Shown here in pieces: positions 33,324 through 41,801 of a stretch of DNA of 64,000 bases. A model generated the notes under the pieces. It saw only the letters and a program-made list of their open reading frames with translations. It searched no databases and was not told the DNA's origin. Every line of letters begins with the position of its first letter. The stretch's first letter is position 1. Made by a program: the position numbers and the translations under genes. This stretch comes from Nevskia sp035651715. GTDB taxonomy: Bacteria; Pseudomonadota; Gammaproteobacteria; Nevskiales; Nevskiaceae. The stretch spans positions 1-64,000 of the forward strand of contig DASRFD010000038.1 in assembly GCA_035651715.1 (NCBI GenBank). Direction: 5' to 3'.

Positions 33324-33935
33324 ATGAACCCGATGCGCATCCTCGTCGCCGCCATTTCCCTGCTGCTTCCGCTCTGTGCCGGCGCCGACGCGCCCGCCAG
33401 GAACGAGACCGCCACCTTCGCCGGCGGCTGCTTCTGGTGCATGGTGCCGCCGTTCAAGAACCTGCCGGGCGTGATCTCAGTGACCTCCGGCTATACCGGC
33501 GGCCACCTGCCGAACCCGACCTATGAGCAGGTCTCCAGCGGCGACACCGGCCATGCCGAGTCGGTGGAGGTGGTGTACGACCCCGCCCGGATCGACTATC
33601 CCCGGCTGCTCGACGTGTTCTGGCACAACATCGACCCGACCACGCCGGCGCGGCAGTTCTGCGACAGCGGCGACCAGTACCGCACCGCGATCTTCTACCA
33701 CGGCGAGGCGCAGAAGCAGCAGGCGCTGGCCTCGCGCGATGCGCTGGCCAAGTCCGGCGTGCTGAAGGGGCCGATCGTGACGCAGATCGTCGCCGCCGGG
33801 CCGTTCTACCCGGCAGAGCAGTATCACCAGGACTATTACCTCAAGAACGAGCTGCGCTACCAGATCTACCGGCATGGCTGCGGGCGGGACCGGAGGTTGA
33901 AGGAGTTGTACGGCGAGCAGGCCGGCGGTCATTAG
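33324..33935 (+). CDS. msrA: Exported peptide methionine sulfoxide reductase A
   Basis: A 203-residue protein with a signal peptide (ILVAAISLLLPLCAGADA) and the MsrA active site GGCFWC, with the catalytic Cys36. TSGYTGG, GDTGHAE and QYHQDY are further family motifs. It reduces methionine-S-sulfoxide in periplasmic proteins. A GGAGAG ribosome site lies 24 nt after coaX, so it may be part of the same transcript. Confidence 0.93.
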   Translation: MNPMRILVAAISLLLPLCAGADAPARNETATFAGGCFWCMVPPFKNLPGVISVTSGYTGGHLPNPTYEQVSSGDTGHAESVEVVYDPARIDYPRLLDVFWHNIDPTTPARQFCDSGDQYRTAIFYHGEAQKQQALASRDALAKSGVLKGPIVTQIVAAGPFYPAEQYHQDYYLKNELRYQIYRHGCGRDRRLKELYGEQAGGH

Positions 33936-34054
33936 CGCCGCGGGTTCAGAGTTCCCCTTCCGTTGCCGGAGGGAGAGCAAAGCCCGCCAACTGTACCGGC
34001 CGCCACCCGCGCCGGCGGAGTAAAATTCCGGCATTCCTGCCTTCGCCGATCCCC

Positions 34055-35545
<1,491 letters not shown>

Positions 35546-35675
35546 GGGCGTGCTCGCCAGAGCAGGCGTCCGCAACAATTAGCCGCGCAGCGGCGTACCG
35601 AGGTGCGCAAGGCGTGGGGCGAGCGAATATCGAAGGGCGAGCCCTACGTCCGGCCTGAGCAAACTGTAAAATAAG

Positions 35676-35696
35676 GGGGCGCCGCAACGGCGCCCC
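35676..35696. repeat. GC hairpin upstream of tRNA-Thr
   Basis: A perfect 9-bp stem (35676-35684 with 35688-35696) with a 3-nt loop. On the minus strand it is followed by an A/T-rich CTTATTTTA, so it could be a terminator for leftward transcripts; no leftward gene is close, so its role is unclear. Confidence 0.45.
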
Positions 35697-35718
35697 GTGT
35701 TCGCGGTGCTTCCGAAAT

Positions 35719-35794
35719 GCCGGTTTAGCTCAGTTGGCAGAGCACCTGATTTGTAATCAGGGGGTCGGGGGTTCAAATCCCTCAACCGGCACCA
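35719..35794 (+). tRNA. tRNA-Thr (anticodon TGT)
   Basis: The acceptor stem GCCGGTT pairs with AACCGGC, followed by ACCA. The D arm has AGCTCAGTTGGCAGAGC. The anticodon stem CTGAT/ATCAG encloses TTTGTAA with anticodon TGT. The T arm is GGGGGTTCAAATCCCTC-like. The CCA end is encoded. Confidence 0.97.
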
Positions 35795-35867
35795 GCCCGG
35801 CTGCCCCGGGCCGGCGAGGTTTATCCAAACACTTGGATATTATCCGTGTATCTGTATAATCCTTTCC

Positions 35868-36175
35868 ATGAAGGGCGGTCATCTTCCTCGGCACCAGCAA
35901 AGATGACATCGCCGGCTTCCCGGCCGCGGCGCGTCAGGCCGCTGGCTACGATCTGTTCCTGGTGCAAATGGGCCGCGAGCCGCGCGAAGCCGATGAAGAC
36001 GGTCGGCGCCGGCGTCCGGGAAATCCGCATCCGGGATGCTTCTGGCGCCTACCGCGTGATCTATGTCGCCAGCATTGGCGAAAGGGTGTACGTGCTGCAC
36101 GCCTTCCAGAAGACGCAGCAGACTTCAAGGCGCGATCTGGAATTGGCGCTGCAGCGATTCAGGCAAATAGCTTGA
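35868..36175 (+). pseudogene. HigB/Gp49-like toxin gene broken by two frameshifts
   Basis: Family-like segments occur in three successive frames: ATGAAG at 35868; VIFLGTSKDDIAGFPAAARQ onward from 35878 in the next frame; then KPMKTVGAGVREIRI, AYRVIYVA and VYVLHAFQKTQQT in the third frame to the TGA at 36175. Joined, they give a normal-length phage-derived Gp49/HigB-type toxin of about 100 residues. Each shift needs one extra base (in the GGGCGG run near 35876 and near 35990). Either the toxin is dead or the sequence has errors. It is followed by an intact XRE antitoxin, as in HigBA modules. Confidence 0.7.
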
Positions 36176-36226
36176 GTGGTACCGCCGGGGAGACAAGCCC
36201 CGGCACAAGCAACGGAGTACGAGGCA

Positions 36227-36541
36227 ATGAGCAAGCGCAAGGATCCGCGGGTCACCGGCCCGCACCAGGTTGTAGAGGCGGGCGGGAATATCTTCGAAGC
36301 GATCGGCTTCAGCGGCGGCGAAGCGGCCGAGTTGCAGATGCGCGCGCAGCTGATGGTCGCCCTGAAGGATTGGCGCGTCGGCCGCAAGCTGACCCAGGTC
36401 CAGGCCGCAAAGATTCTGGAAGTGCCGCAGTCCCGCATTTCCGAGATCGAGCGCGGCAAGTTCGAGCTATTCAGCCTGGACACCCTGGTGCGTCTGGCAG
36501 AGCGGGCCGGGCTGCAGCCCAGGTTGAGCTTGGCGGCCTGA
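36227..36541 (+). CDS. XRE-family antitoxin (HigA-like)
   Basis: A 104-residue protein with an HTH_XRE domain near residues 50-100: KLTQVQAAKILEVPQSRISEIE and then FELFSLDTLVRLAERAGL. This is the typical partner of Gp49/HigB toxins and would neutralise the toxin and repress the operon. The ATG at 36227 was chosen because of GAGG upstream and the fit to family length. Here it stays intact although the toxin frame is disrupted. Confidence 0.8.
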   Translation: MSKRKDPRVTGPHQVVEAGGNIFEAIGFSGGEAAELQMRAQLMVALKDWRVGRKLTQVQAAKILEVPQSRISEIERGKFELFSLDTLVRLAERAGLQPRLSLAA

Positions 36542-36710
36542 GGTGCAAAAAGCTCTTTTTCGACCACGTGCATGACCGCCTGCCAAATCGGCGAGTGGCT
36601 CAATCAATAAGCGAAAGGCAACGGCCTTCGCTCATTCCCGTCCAATCCCCGGAGCGTGAGAGCGGCCTTGGAATTCCTCAAATACACCACCTACTTCTGT
36701 GGTGAAATTT

Positions 36711-36947
36711 TCACGCCGCCTCTTTCAACAGCGGCGCGATTACGGCGCACACATGCTCCAGGGCCCGCGCGCACGCGCTGGCGTACTGCCGCGCCGATTC
36801 TTCGCGATCCCGCCGCTGCCGGTCGTTGAGCAGGCGCCGGCTGCGGCGCACCTGCTGCTGCAACTCCGCCGGCACCAGTTGCCAATGCTCGGGGCAGAGC
36901 AGGCGGCGGGTGTGGCCGGCGCAACCGGGGATGGGGCAGGGCTTCAT
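36711..36947 (-). CDS. Small Cys/His-containing phage-like protein
   Basis: A 78-residue protein whose first 24 residues (CPIPGCAGHTRRLLCPEHW) contain a Cys/His arrangement suited to one zinc ion. The rest is an Arg/Glu-rich helix. The pattern resembles small proteins of prophage early regions, but I do not recognise a named family. It starts 8 nt after the preceding gene, forming a two-gene unit under the palindromes at 37394-37435. Confidence 0.6.
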   Translation of the reverse strand: MKPCPIPGCAGHTRRLLCPEHWQLVPAELQQQVRRSRRLLNDRQRRDREESARQYASACARALEHVCAVIAPLLKEAA

Positions 36948-36955
36948 GCGCGGGC

Positions 36956-37366
36956 TTAGAGGCCGGCGGCGTGGGCGCGGCGGTCGGTTTCGCGCTGGGC
37001 GTAGGCTTGGCAGAGGTCGCTGGCGTGCTCGGCCAGGGCGAGCTCTTCCTGGGTCAGCGGGACGCTGGCGCAGAGCTTGGCATAGAGGCTGTGCAGCGCG
37101 CGCTGGGCGCGCAGGCAGCGCTGGTTCCGCTGCAGCAGGATGCGCAGGGTGGCGGGTTCGTTGCGGTAGCGGTCGCGCAGGTGGCGCTCGTCGGTGTCGG
37201 CCAGGAAGTCGGCGTCGAGCGCTTCGAGGAAGCTGTCGGTGAACCGGGCGAGACCGTCCACCACTTCGTCGTGCAGCCTGGACACGGCGTCGTTGGCGGC
37301 CTGTTGCCGGGCGGCGGCGCTCAGCAGGCTGTGGCTGTGGTCGGCGGTGTGGGCCGTGGCGGTCAT
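36956..37366 (-). CDS. Hypothetical helical protein, first gene of a phage-like pair
   Basis: A 136-residue, mostly helical, acidic protein (VSRLHDEVVDGLARFTDSFLEALDADFL, then NQRCLRAQRALHSLYAKLCA and EELALAEHASDLCQAYAQRETD). No family is recognised. The ATG at 37366 lies about 28 nt downstream of a strong double palindrome, which suggests repressor control. Confidence 0.6.
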   Translation of the reverse strand: MTATAHTADHSHSLLSAAARQQAANDAVSRLHDEVVDGLARFTDSFLEALDADFLADTDERHLRDRYRNEPATLRILLQRNQRCLRAQRALHSLYAKLCASVPLTQEELALAEHASDLCQAYAQRETDRRAHAAGL

Positions 37367-37393
37367 GGCGCTCTCCCCTTCTCGATGGGAGTA

Positions 37394-37435
37394 TTACAAC
37401 ATTTGTTGTAACAACTGTCAACAACAATAGTTGTT
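37394..37435. promoter_or_regulatory. Double palindromic operator (TTACAACA-TT-TGTTGTAA and AACAAC-AATA-GTTGTT)
   Basis: A perfect 8-bp-arm palindrome (37394-37411) and a second 6-bp-arm palindrome (37420-37435) share the ACAAC/GTTGT half-site. The block is A/T-rich in a G+C-rich setting and lies directly upstream of the leftward pair 36956-37366. It looks like a repressor binding region of phage type; the cognate protein is not known. Confidence 0.65.
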
Positions 37436-37512
37436 CATGATACGCCGGGGCGATCTGGATGCAGCGGCCCCGGCGGCATTGGCTCCCGCGCCCAGGCCGC
37501 CGCGGCGAAAGG

Positions 37513-38832
37513 CTAGGGCCGGCGGGCGGGCCGCGTGATCTGCGCGTCGCCGTACCGGCCGGGAAGGGCGCCGTGCAGGGCGAAATTGCGGATCAGTTCG
37601 AAGTAGCCGGGGGCGTACCGGGTCGAGAGGCGTTCGCCTTTGGCGTCGGTTTCGAACAGGGTCATGCCGTGCTCGGCGTCCTTGTAGTAGGCCACGGTGT
37701 AGTCGCGGCCGCCGGCGATGAGGGACTGCAGCCGCCGGCGCGTCTCGGCGCTGGGCGCCTCGTAGTCCTCGCCGCCGAGGATCCACAGCTGCGGCGTGCA
37801 CGAGGCGCGCAGCACCGGCATCGGGTCGTAGTGCCAGGGCGTATGCCAGTCGTAGTCCGGCGCCATGGCGCGCAGTTCGGCGGCGGAATGCGGCAGGATC
37901 AGCCAGGTGTAGTCGCCGCGCAGGTCCTTGTACCAGCGCGCGTTGGAATAGCGCGCGCGCAGGCGGTCGAGCCGGTCGAAGCCGGTGGTGAAGCCGCTGG
38001 CGATGACGTCCTCCGCCGCGGCGGCGAGCGTGCGGGCGTCGCGGATCTCCCGCGGCGAGTAGCCCTTCTCCCGCAGCTGGATTTCCACCGCCTGCTGGTC
38101 CTCGTCGATGGCGTTCACCGCCAGGCCGAAGCAGACGATGGCGAAGTCGACAGGCGTGCGCGAGGCCGCCAGCGGCTCCACCCAGCCGGCCTGGCTGCCG
38201 CCCTGGAGGCCGATGCGGCCGAGACGCGCGCCGGCGAGGCGGCGCGCCGTGGCGACGGCGGCGACCGCGTCGTCGGCCAGCAGCGAGTAGTCCTGCGTGT
38301 ACTTGCCGCCGGACTGGCCGGTGCCGCGCTTGTCGTAGACGAAGGCGCCGATGCCCATGGCCGGCAGCATGCGCTGCAGGGAGTAGGACTGGATCGCCGA
38401 GTCCGGCTCGGAGCCGTGCATCAGCACCACCACCGGCACCGGCGCGTCGCCGCGCGGCATCACCAGCCGGCCGGCGAGCCGGACGCCGTGACTCTCGAAA
38501 GTGGTGTCCTGCAGGTCGAAGGCGATGCGCGTGCCGGACACCCCGGCGAAGCGGATGCCGTCGCAGCCGGCGAAGCTGGCGACGATGCCGTCCGGCTTGC
38601 CGGTCCAGCCGCCGGTGCCGCTCCAGCTGCCGTCCGCCTGGGGATGCAGGGCGCCGGTGGTGCCGTCGGGTTTGCGCCAGCGCAGGGTGTCGCCTTCGGA
38701 AAGCGCGACGTCGAGGCCGCTGCCGTCCTCGAGCCGGTAGCTGCCGACGTGGCAATCCGGCGCGCTGAGGGCGGGCAGCGGCGCCAGCAGGAAGGGTGCG
38801 CACAGCAGCAGCAGGCGGACAAGGGATCTCAT
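37513..38832 (-). CDS. Exported alpha/beta hydrolase
   Basis: A 439-residue protein with a signal peptide (LVRLLLLCAPFLLAPLPALS). After a beta-rich N-terminal domain (DGSGLDVALSEGDTLRWRKPDG), the hydrolase core has VVVLMHGSEPDS, FVYDKRGTGQSGG, the nucleophile motif GLQGGSQAGW and late LWILGGEDYEAPS and DAEHGMTLF, giving a Ser-Asp-His triad. Substrate unknown; this type is often annotated as peptidase or esterase. It follows the DUF3830 gene by 11 nt, so they are probably co-transcribed. Confidence 0.85.
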   Translation of the reverse strand: MRSLVRLLLLCAPFLLAPLPALSAPDCHVGSYRLEDGSGLDVALSEGDTLRWRKPDGTTGALHPQADGSWSGTGGWTGKPDGIVASFAGCDGIRFAGVSGTRIAFDLQDTTFESHGVRLAGRLVMPRGDAPVPVVVLMHGSEPDSAIQSYSLQRMLPAMGIGAFVYDKRGTGQSGGKYTQDYSLLADDAVAAVATARRLAGARLGRIGLQGGSQAGWVEPLAASRTPVDFAIVCFGLAVNAIDEDQQAVEIQLREKGYSPREIRDARTLAAAAEDVIASGFTTGFDRLDRLRARYSNARWYKDLRGDYTWLILPHSAAELRAMAPDYDWHTPWHYDPMPVLRASCTPQLWILGGEDYEAPSAETRRRLQSLIAGGRDYTVAYYKDAEHGMTLFETDAKGERLSTRYAPGYFELIRNFALHGALPGRYGDAQITRPARRP

Positions 38833-38843
38833 GACGGGCGGGC

Positions 38844-39296
38844 TCAGGGTCCGGTGGTGTGGAGTTCGATGCGCAAGCCGGCGGCGCCGGATTCGAGCAG
38901 GCTGCGGCCGGCGTGCGCCAGCTCGTCGAGCCGCTCGAGGACGGTCAGTACCGGATTGCCGCGCAGCGCGCCGGCACGGCAGGCGAAGCGCGTGACGCCG
39001 TAGGGGATCAGCAGCTCCGGCTCGCTGCGCGGCCCGGCATACAGCAGCAGCTGGCCCGGCTGCGGCTCGGCGGTGGCCTGCTCCTCGGGCAGTGTGGCCC
39101 GCGCCGGCCAGCGGGCGCCGAGCGGCGACCACGCCGCCTCGCCGCTCCAGCGCGCGTGCAGCACGGTGCCCTCGTAGGGCAGCAGCGCCAGCAGGGCGCG
39201 GCAGCTCTCCGGCGCCGCGCGGGTTTCGAGCCGGGCGCGGAAGCGCGCGGCGCCGATCATGACGCTGGCCTGCAGGGCATCGACGCGGGTGCTCAT
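38844..39296 (-). CDS. DUF3830-like protein (cyclophilin-like fold)
   Basis: A 150-residue protein with FRARLETRAAPESCRALLALLPYEG, LHARWSGEAAWSPLG, QPGQLLLYAG and LLIPYGVTRFACRAGALRGNPV, the pattern of DUF3830 proteins with a cyclophilin-like fold. The role is unknown; relatives sit with amidohydrolases and transport genes. It is transcribed with the downstream hydrolase and divergent from the AraC regulator. Confidence 0.75.
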   Translation of the reverse strand: MSTRVDALQASVMIGAARFRARLETRAAPESCRALLALLPYEGTVLHARWSGEAAWSPLGARWPARATLPEEQATAEPQPGQLLLYAGPRSEPELLIPYGVTRFACRAGALRGNPVLTVLERLDELAHAGRSLLESGAAGLRIELHTTGP

Positions 39297-39409
39297 GGAG
39301 TGGCACCGTAGCGCCGCCGCCGTGCCGCGTCTTGGACGGATTCAAGGCCCCTTGACTGCGCGCCGCGTTGGCGCAACATGGCTGCGGGCTACAGGCGGGC
39401 GGACCGACC

Positions 39410-40201
39410 ATGCTGCATGAATACGCGGGCGCGCTGGTGCGGCGGGTGGTGGACCCGGGCCGCGCCGTGGTGCGCGAGCATGCCCATGACTGGCCGGTGA
39501 TCTCGCTCTACGTGCTCGGCGGCTATCGCAATGTCACGGAGTACGGCGCATGCGACATCGCTGGTCCCTCGCTGGTGTACTACCGGCCGGGCCTGGCGCA
39601 CCGCAACGCCGTCGGCGAGCGCGGCTTCGAGCAGATCGAGATCGAGTTCGACCCGGCCTGGCTGGGGCGCGCCGCGCTGCCGCCGGAGGGCTTGTTGCTG
39701 CGCGTCGGCGGCGCCAGCGGCGCGCTGGCCCGTGCGCTCGCCTGCGCCTGCGAGGCGCCGCTGGCGGAGGCGCGGCTGCGCGGGGCGCTGCAGCGGCTGC
39801 TGTTCACCGCGCGAAGCGAACCGCCGCGGCCGCCGGCCGCCTGGGCCGGTGCGGCCACGACCCTCCTGCGCGCCGATCCGTCGCGGCCGATCGGCGCCAT
39901 GGCGCGCGAACTGGGCCGCAGCCCGGCCTGGATCGGCCCGGCTTACCGGCGCGCGCTGGGCGAGGGCCTGCAGCAGGCGGCGGCGCGGTTCCGGATCGAG
40001 CGCGCGGCGCAGCTGCTGCGCGAGTCCGAGGCGAGCCTGGCCGAGATCGCGGCGGAGGCCGGGTTCTGCGACCAGAGCCACATGAACCGCGGCTTCCGCA
40101 GCGTCCTCGGCCGTACCCCGGCCGCGGTCCGCCGCGACCGCGAGGCGTTCCGCGGCGAGCCGGGACGAGCGGCGAACGGAGGCCGCGCCTGGCGGGATTG
40201 A
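39410..40201 (+). CDS. AraC-family transcriptional regulator
   Basis: A 263-residue protein: an N-terminal cupin-like sensing region (EHAHDWPVISLYVLGGYRN, PSLVYYRPGLAHRNAVG) and a C-terminal double helix-turn-helix (IGAMARELGRSPAWIGPAYRRALG, then LAEIAAEAGFCDQSHMNRGFRSVLGRTPAAVR). It is divergent from the DUF3830-hydrolase pair and could regulate it. The start at 39410 gives the family-like N-terminus MLHEYAG; a longer in-frame start at 39368 is less likely. Confidence 0.85.
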   Translation: MLHEYAGALVRRVVDPGRAVVREHAHDWPVISLYVLGGYRNVTEYGACDIAGPSLVYYRPGLAHRNAVGERGFEQIEIEFDPAWLGRAALPPEGLLLRVGGASGALARALACACEAPLAEARLRGALQRLLFTARSEPPRPPAAWAGAATTLLRADPSRPIGAMARELGRSPAWIGPAYRRALGEGLQQAAARFRIERAAQLLRESEASLAEIAAEAGFCDQSHMNRGFRSVLGRTPAAVRRDREAFRGEPGRAANGGRAWRD

Positions 40202-40258
40202 CGAGGGATTCTCCGCGGCTGCCCGCCGTGCGATCCGGGCGGCCGGGGCGCCGCGGTC

Positions 40259-40627
40259 CTAGGCCAGCGGCTTCAACACCAGGCGCCCATACGCAATGAA
40301 TCCGCACACCGCCGCCACCACCAGCCAGTAAACCAGCTGCCCATGCTGCGGATCGCCGGAGGCCAGGTGCAGGCCGCAATACAGCAGCATGGTCGCGGCG
40401 ATGAAGCTGGCGGCGATGGGGGCGAGGATGGCCAGCGACTTGTTGAGTGCGGGCAGCAGCAGGGCGACGCTGCACAGCAGCTCCGCCACGCTCAGCGCGA
40501 GCCAGGCGCCATGCGGGATCGCGCTCAGGGAGGGCACGGCCTGCTCGGAGTTGGAGAACTTCCACACCGCGCCCATCACGGTGTGCGCCGCGAGCACCGC
40601 CTGCAGGGTCCACAACAGGATGTTCAT
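40259..40627 (-). CDS. DoxX-like small membrane protein
   Basis: A 122-residue protein with four hydrophobic segments (LLWTLQAVLAAHTVMGAVW, LALSVAELLCSVALLLPAL, LAILAPIAASFIAATMLLYC, WLVVAAVCGFIAYGRLV), the topology of the DoxX/DoxD-like family. It lies 31 nt after the SRPBCC gene in the same direction, a common ArsR-SRPBCC-DoxX grouping. Function unknown. Confidence 0.75.
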   Translation of the reverse strand: MNILLWTLQAVLAAHTVMGAVWKFSNSEQAVPSLSAIPHGAWLALSVAELLCSVALLLPALNKSLAILAPIAASFIAATMLLYCGLHLASGDPQHGQLVYWLVVAAVCGFIAYGRLVLKPLA

Positions 40628-40658
40628 GTCTTGATCTCGTCGGAGTGAGGGATGGGTT

Positions 40659-41084
40659 TCAACCGGGCCGCGCCAGCACCTGTTCCAGCCTGGCCAGGTA
40701 CTTCTGCCAGCCGTAGCGGGCGCCCTGGTAGTTCTGCGGGCGGTCGGGCCGGAAGCCGGACTGCTCCATGCGCAGGCGGGTGCCGCCGGCGGTGGGCGTG
40801 AGGGTCCAGGTCACCACGGTGTGCAGGCCGTTGGCGGGATCGTCGAAGTTCCAGGTGTAGGACAGCCTGCGCTGCGGCTCCACCGCGAGCACTTCGCAGT
40901 CGAGCACGCCGCCCCATTCGCCGCGCAGCTGGAAGCGGTGGCCGACGACGGGCCGGAAGTCGTTCTGCATCAGCCAGTCTTCGAGCAGGTGCTGCTGCGT
41001 CAGGGCGCGCCAGATCTTCTCCGGCGGGTGGGGCATGTCGCGCTCGACCACGACGGTGCGGGTTTCGGTGACGGCTTGATTCAT
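40659..41084 (-). CDS. SRPBCC-domain protein (AHSA1-like)
   Basis: A 141-residue protein with the START-like pattern VVVERDMPHPPEKIWRALTQ, then DCEVLAVEPQRRLSYTW and TVVTWTLTPTAGGTRLRMEQ. Members bind hydrophobic ligands or assist chaperones. It starts in the stop codon of the ArsR gene (ATGA overlap), so the pair is translationally coupled. Such ArsR-SRPBCC operons are usually autoregulated. Confidence 0.88.
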   Translation of the reverse strand: MNQAVTETRTVVVERDMPHPPEKIWRALTQQHLLEDWLMQNDFRPVVGHRFQLRGEWGGVLDCEVLAVEPQRRLSYTWNFDDPANGLHTVVTWTLTPTAGGTRLRMEQSGFRPDRPQNYQGARYGWQKYLARLEQVLARPG

Positions 41085-41407
41085 TGGTCCATCCTTTTCA
41101 GCAGGTCTTCGAGTCGGTCGAACCGGTGTTGCCAGAAGCCCGCCATGCGGCTGGTCCAGTCGACCAGCGGCGCGAGCGCGCCGAGCTGGGCGCTGTAGTG
41201 GATCTGGCGCCCGTCGGGGCGGTCGCGCACCAGGCCGGCCTGCTTGAGCAGGGCCAGGTGCTTGGAGACCGCCGGCTGCGAAACCCCGGCTCCGGCGGTG
41301 AGCGCGCCGACGGTCTGCTCGCCCTCGCGGCACAGGCGCTCGAACAGCGCGCGGCGCGTCGGATCGGCGAGGGTGCGGAACAGGATGTCGTGGGGCTGGG
41401 AAGTCAC
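41081..41407 (-). CDS. ArsR-family repressor
   Basis: A 108-residue winged-helix protein: FRTLADPTRRALFERLC, VGALTAGAGVSQPAVSKHLALL and AGLVRDRPDGRQIHYS. No metal-binding Cys pair is visible, so it belongs to the metal-independent ArsR group that partners SRPBCC proteins. It would bind the inverted repeats just upstream and repress its own operon. Confidence 0.9.
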   Translation of the reverse strand: MTSQPHDILFRTLADPTRRALFERLCREGEQTVGALTAGAGVSQPAVSKHLALLKQAGLVRDRPDGRQIHYSAQLGALAPLVDWTSRMAGFWQHRFDRLEDLLKRMDQ

Positions 41408-41801
41408 AAGGCATAACTCCGTGGTGATGGAAACGTATCACTCTGCAGTTATGAAAGTCAACGTCTGTATGCAAAGTAAAGAATCTAAGAGCTGTTATTC
41501 GATTACCGTGCAGTAATGCATTAAAAACCCACCTGCCTCGTGTCCCGGCCCGGTCTCCGCCAGGCGTCGGCTGCAACGGCAGTGACGAGCGGCCGTCCTG
41601 CGCAGCGGCGGCTGGCTGCAATGAAGAATTGATGCGCGACCGATGATCAATTAACCGGCCGTTTGCCGCAGCCGGGCGGGTCGTGTTCATGAAATCTCCA
41701 ACGGAATAGCGGAGTTCCGGACCGGTTGGTACGCGGAGCGTTGACACGCGCCTGGCAAATTGTGGATGGTGAAAATTCAGGGACAAAAGGGGGTAAAGAA
41801 G
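41408..41801. promoter_or_regulatory. Intergenic region with ArsR-type operator and upstream region of the beta-helix gene
   Basis: Near the ArsR start, CATAACT (41412-41418) and AGTTATG (41447-41453) form an inverted repeat that encloses GTGAT (41424-41428) and ATCAC (41437-41441). These are candidate ArsR sites. The rest of the gap is the leader of the rightward beta-helix gene. TTGACA at 41741-41746 could be a -35 box, but no good -10 follows at the right distance. Confidence 0.45.

Noticed and set aside
35719..35794. tRNA-Thr considered as the attachment site of the defence island
   Set aside because: It lies 9 kb outside the composition break, with core genes in between, and no partial tRNA copy is seen at the junction near 26.8 kb.
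35846..36175. A single intact 109-residue toxin from a GTG at 35846
   Set aside because: The first half translates to Ser/Arg/Pro-rich sequence unlike the toxin family, while the family-like residues lie in another frame.
41741..41770. Sigma-70 promoter before the beta-helix gene
   Set aside because: TTGACA is present but no acceptable -10 hexamer lies 16-18 nt downstream.
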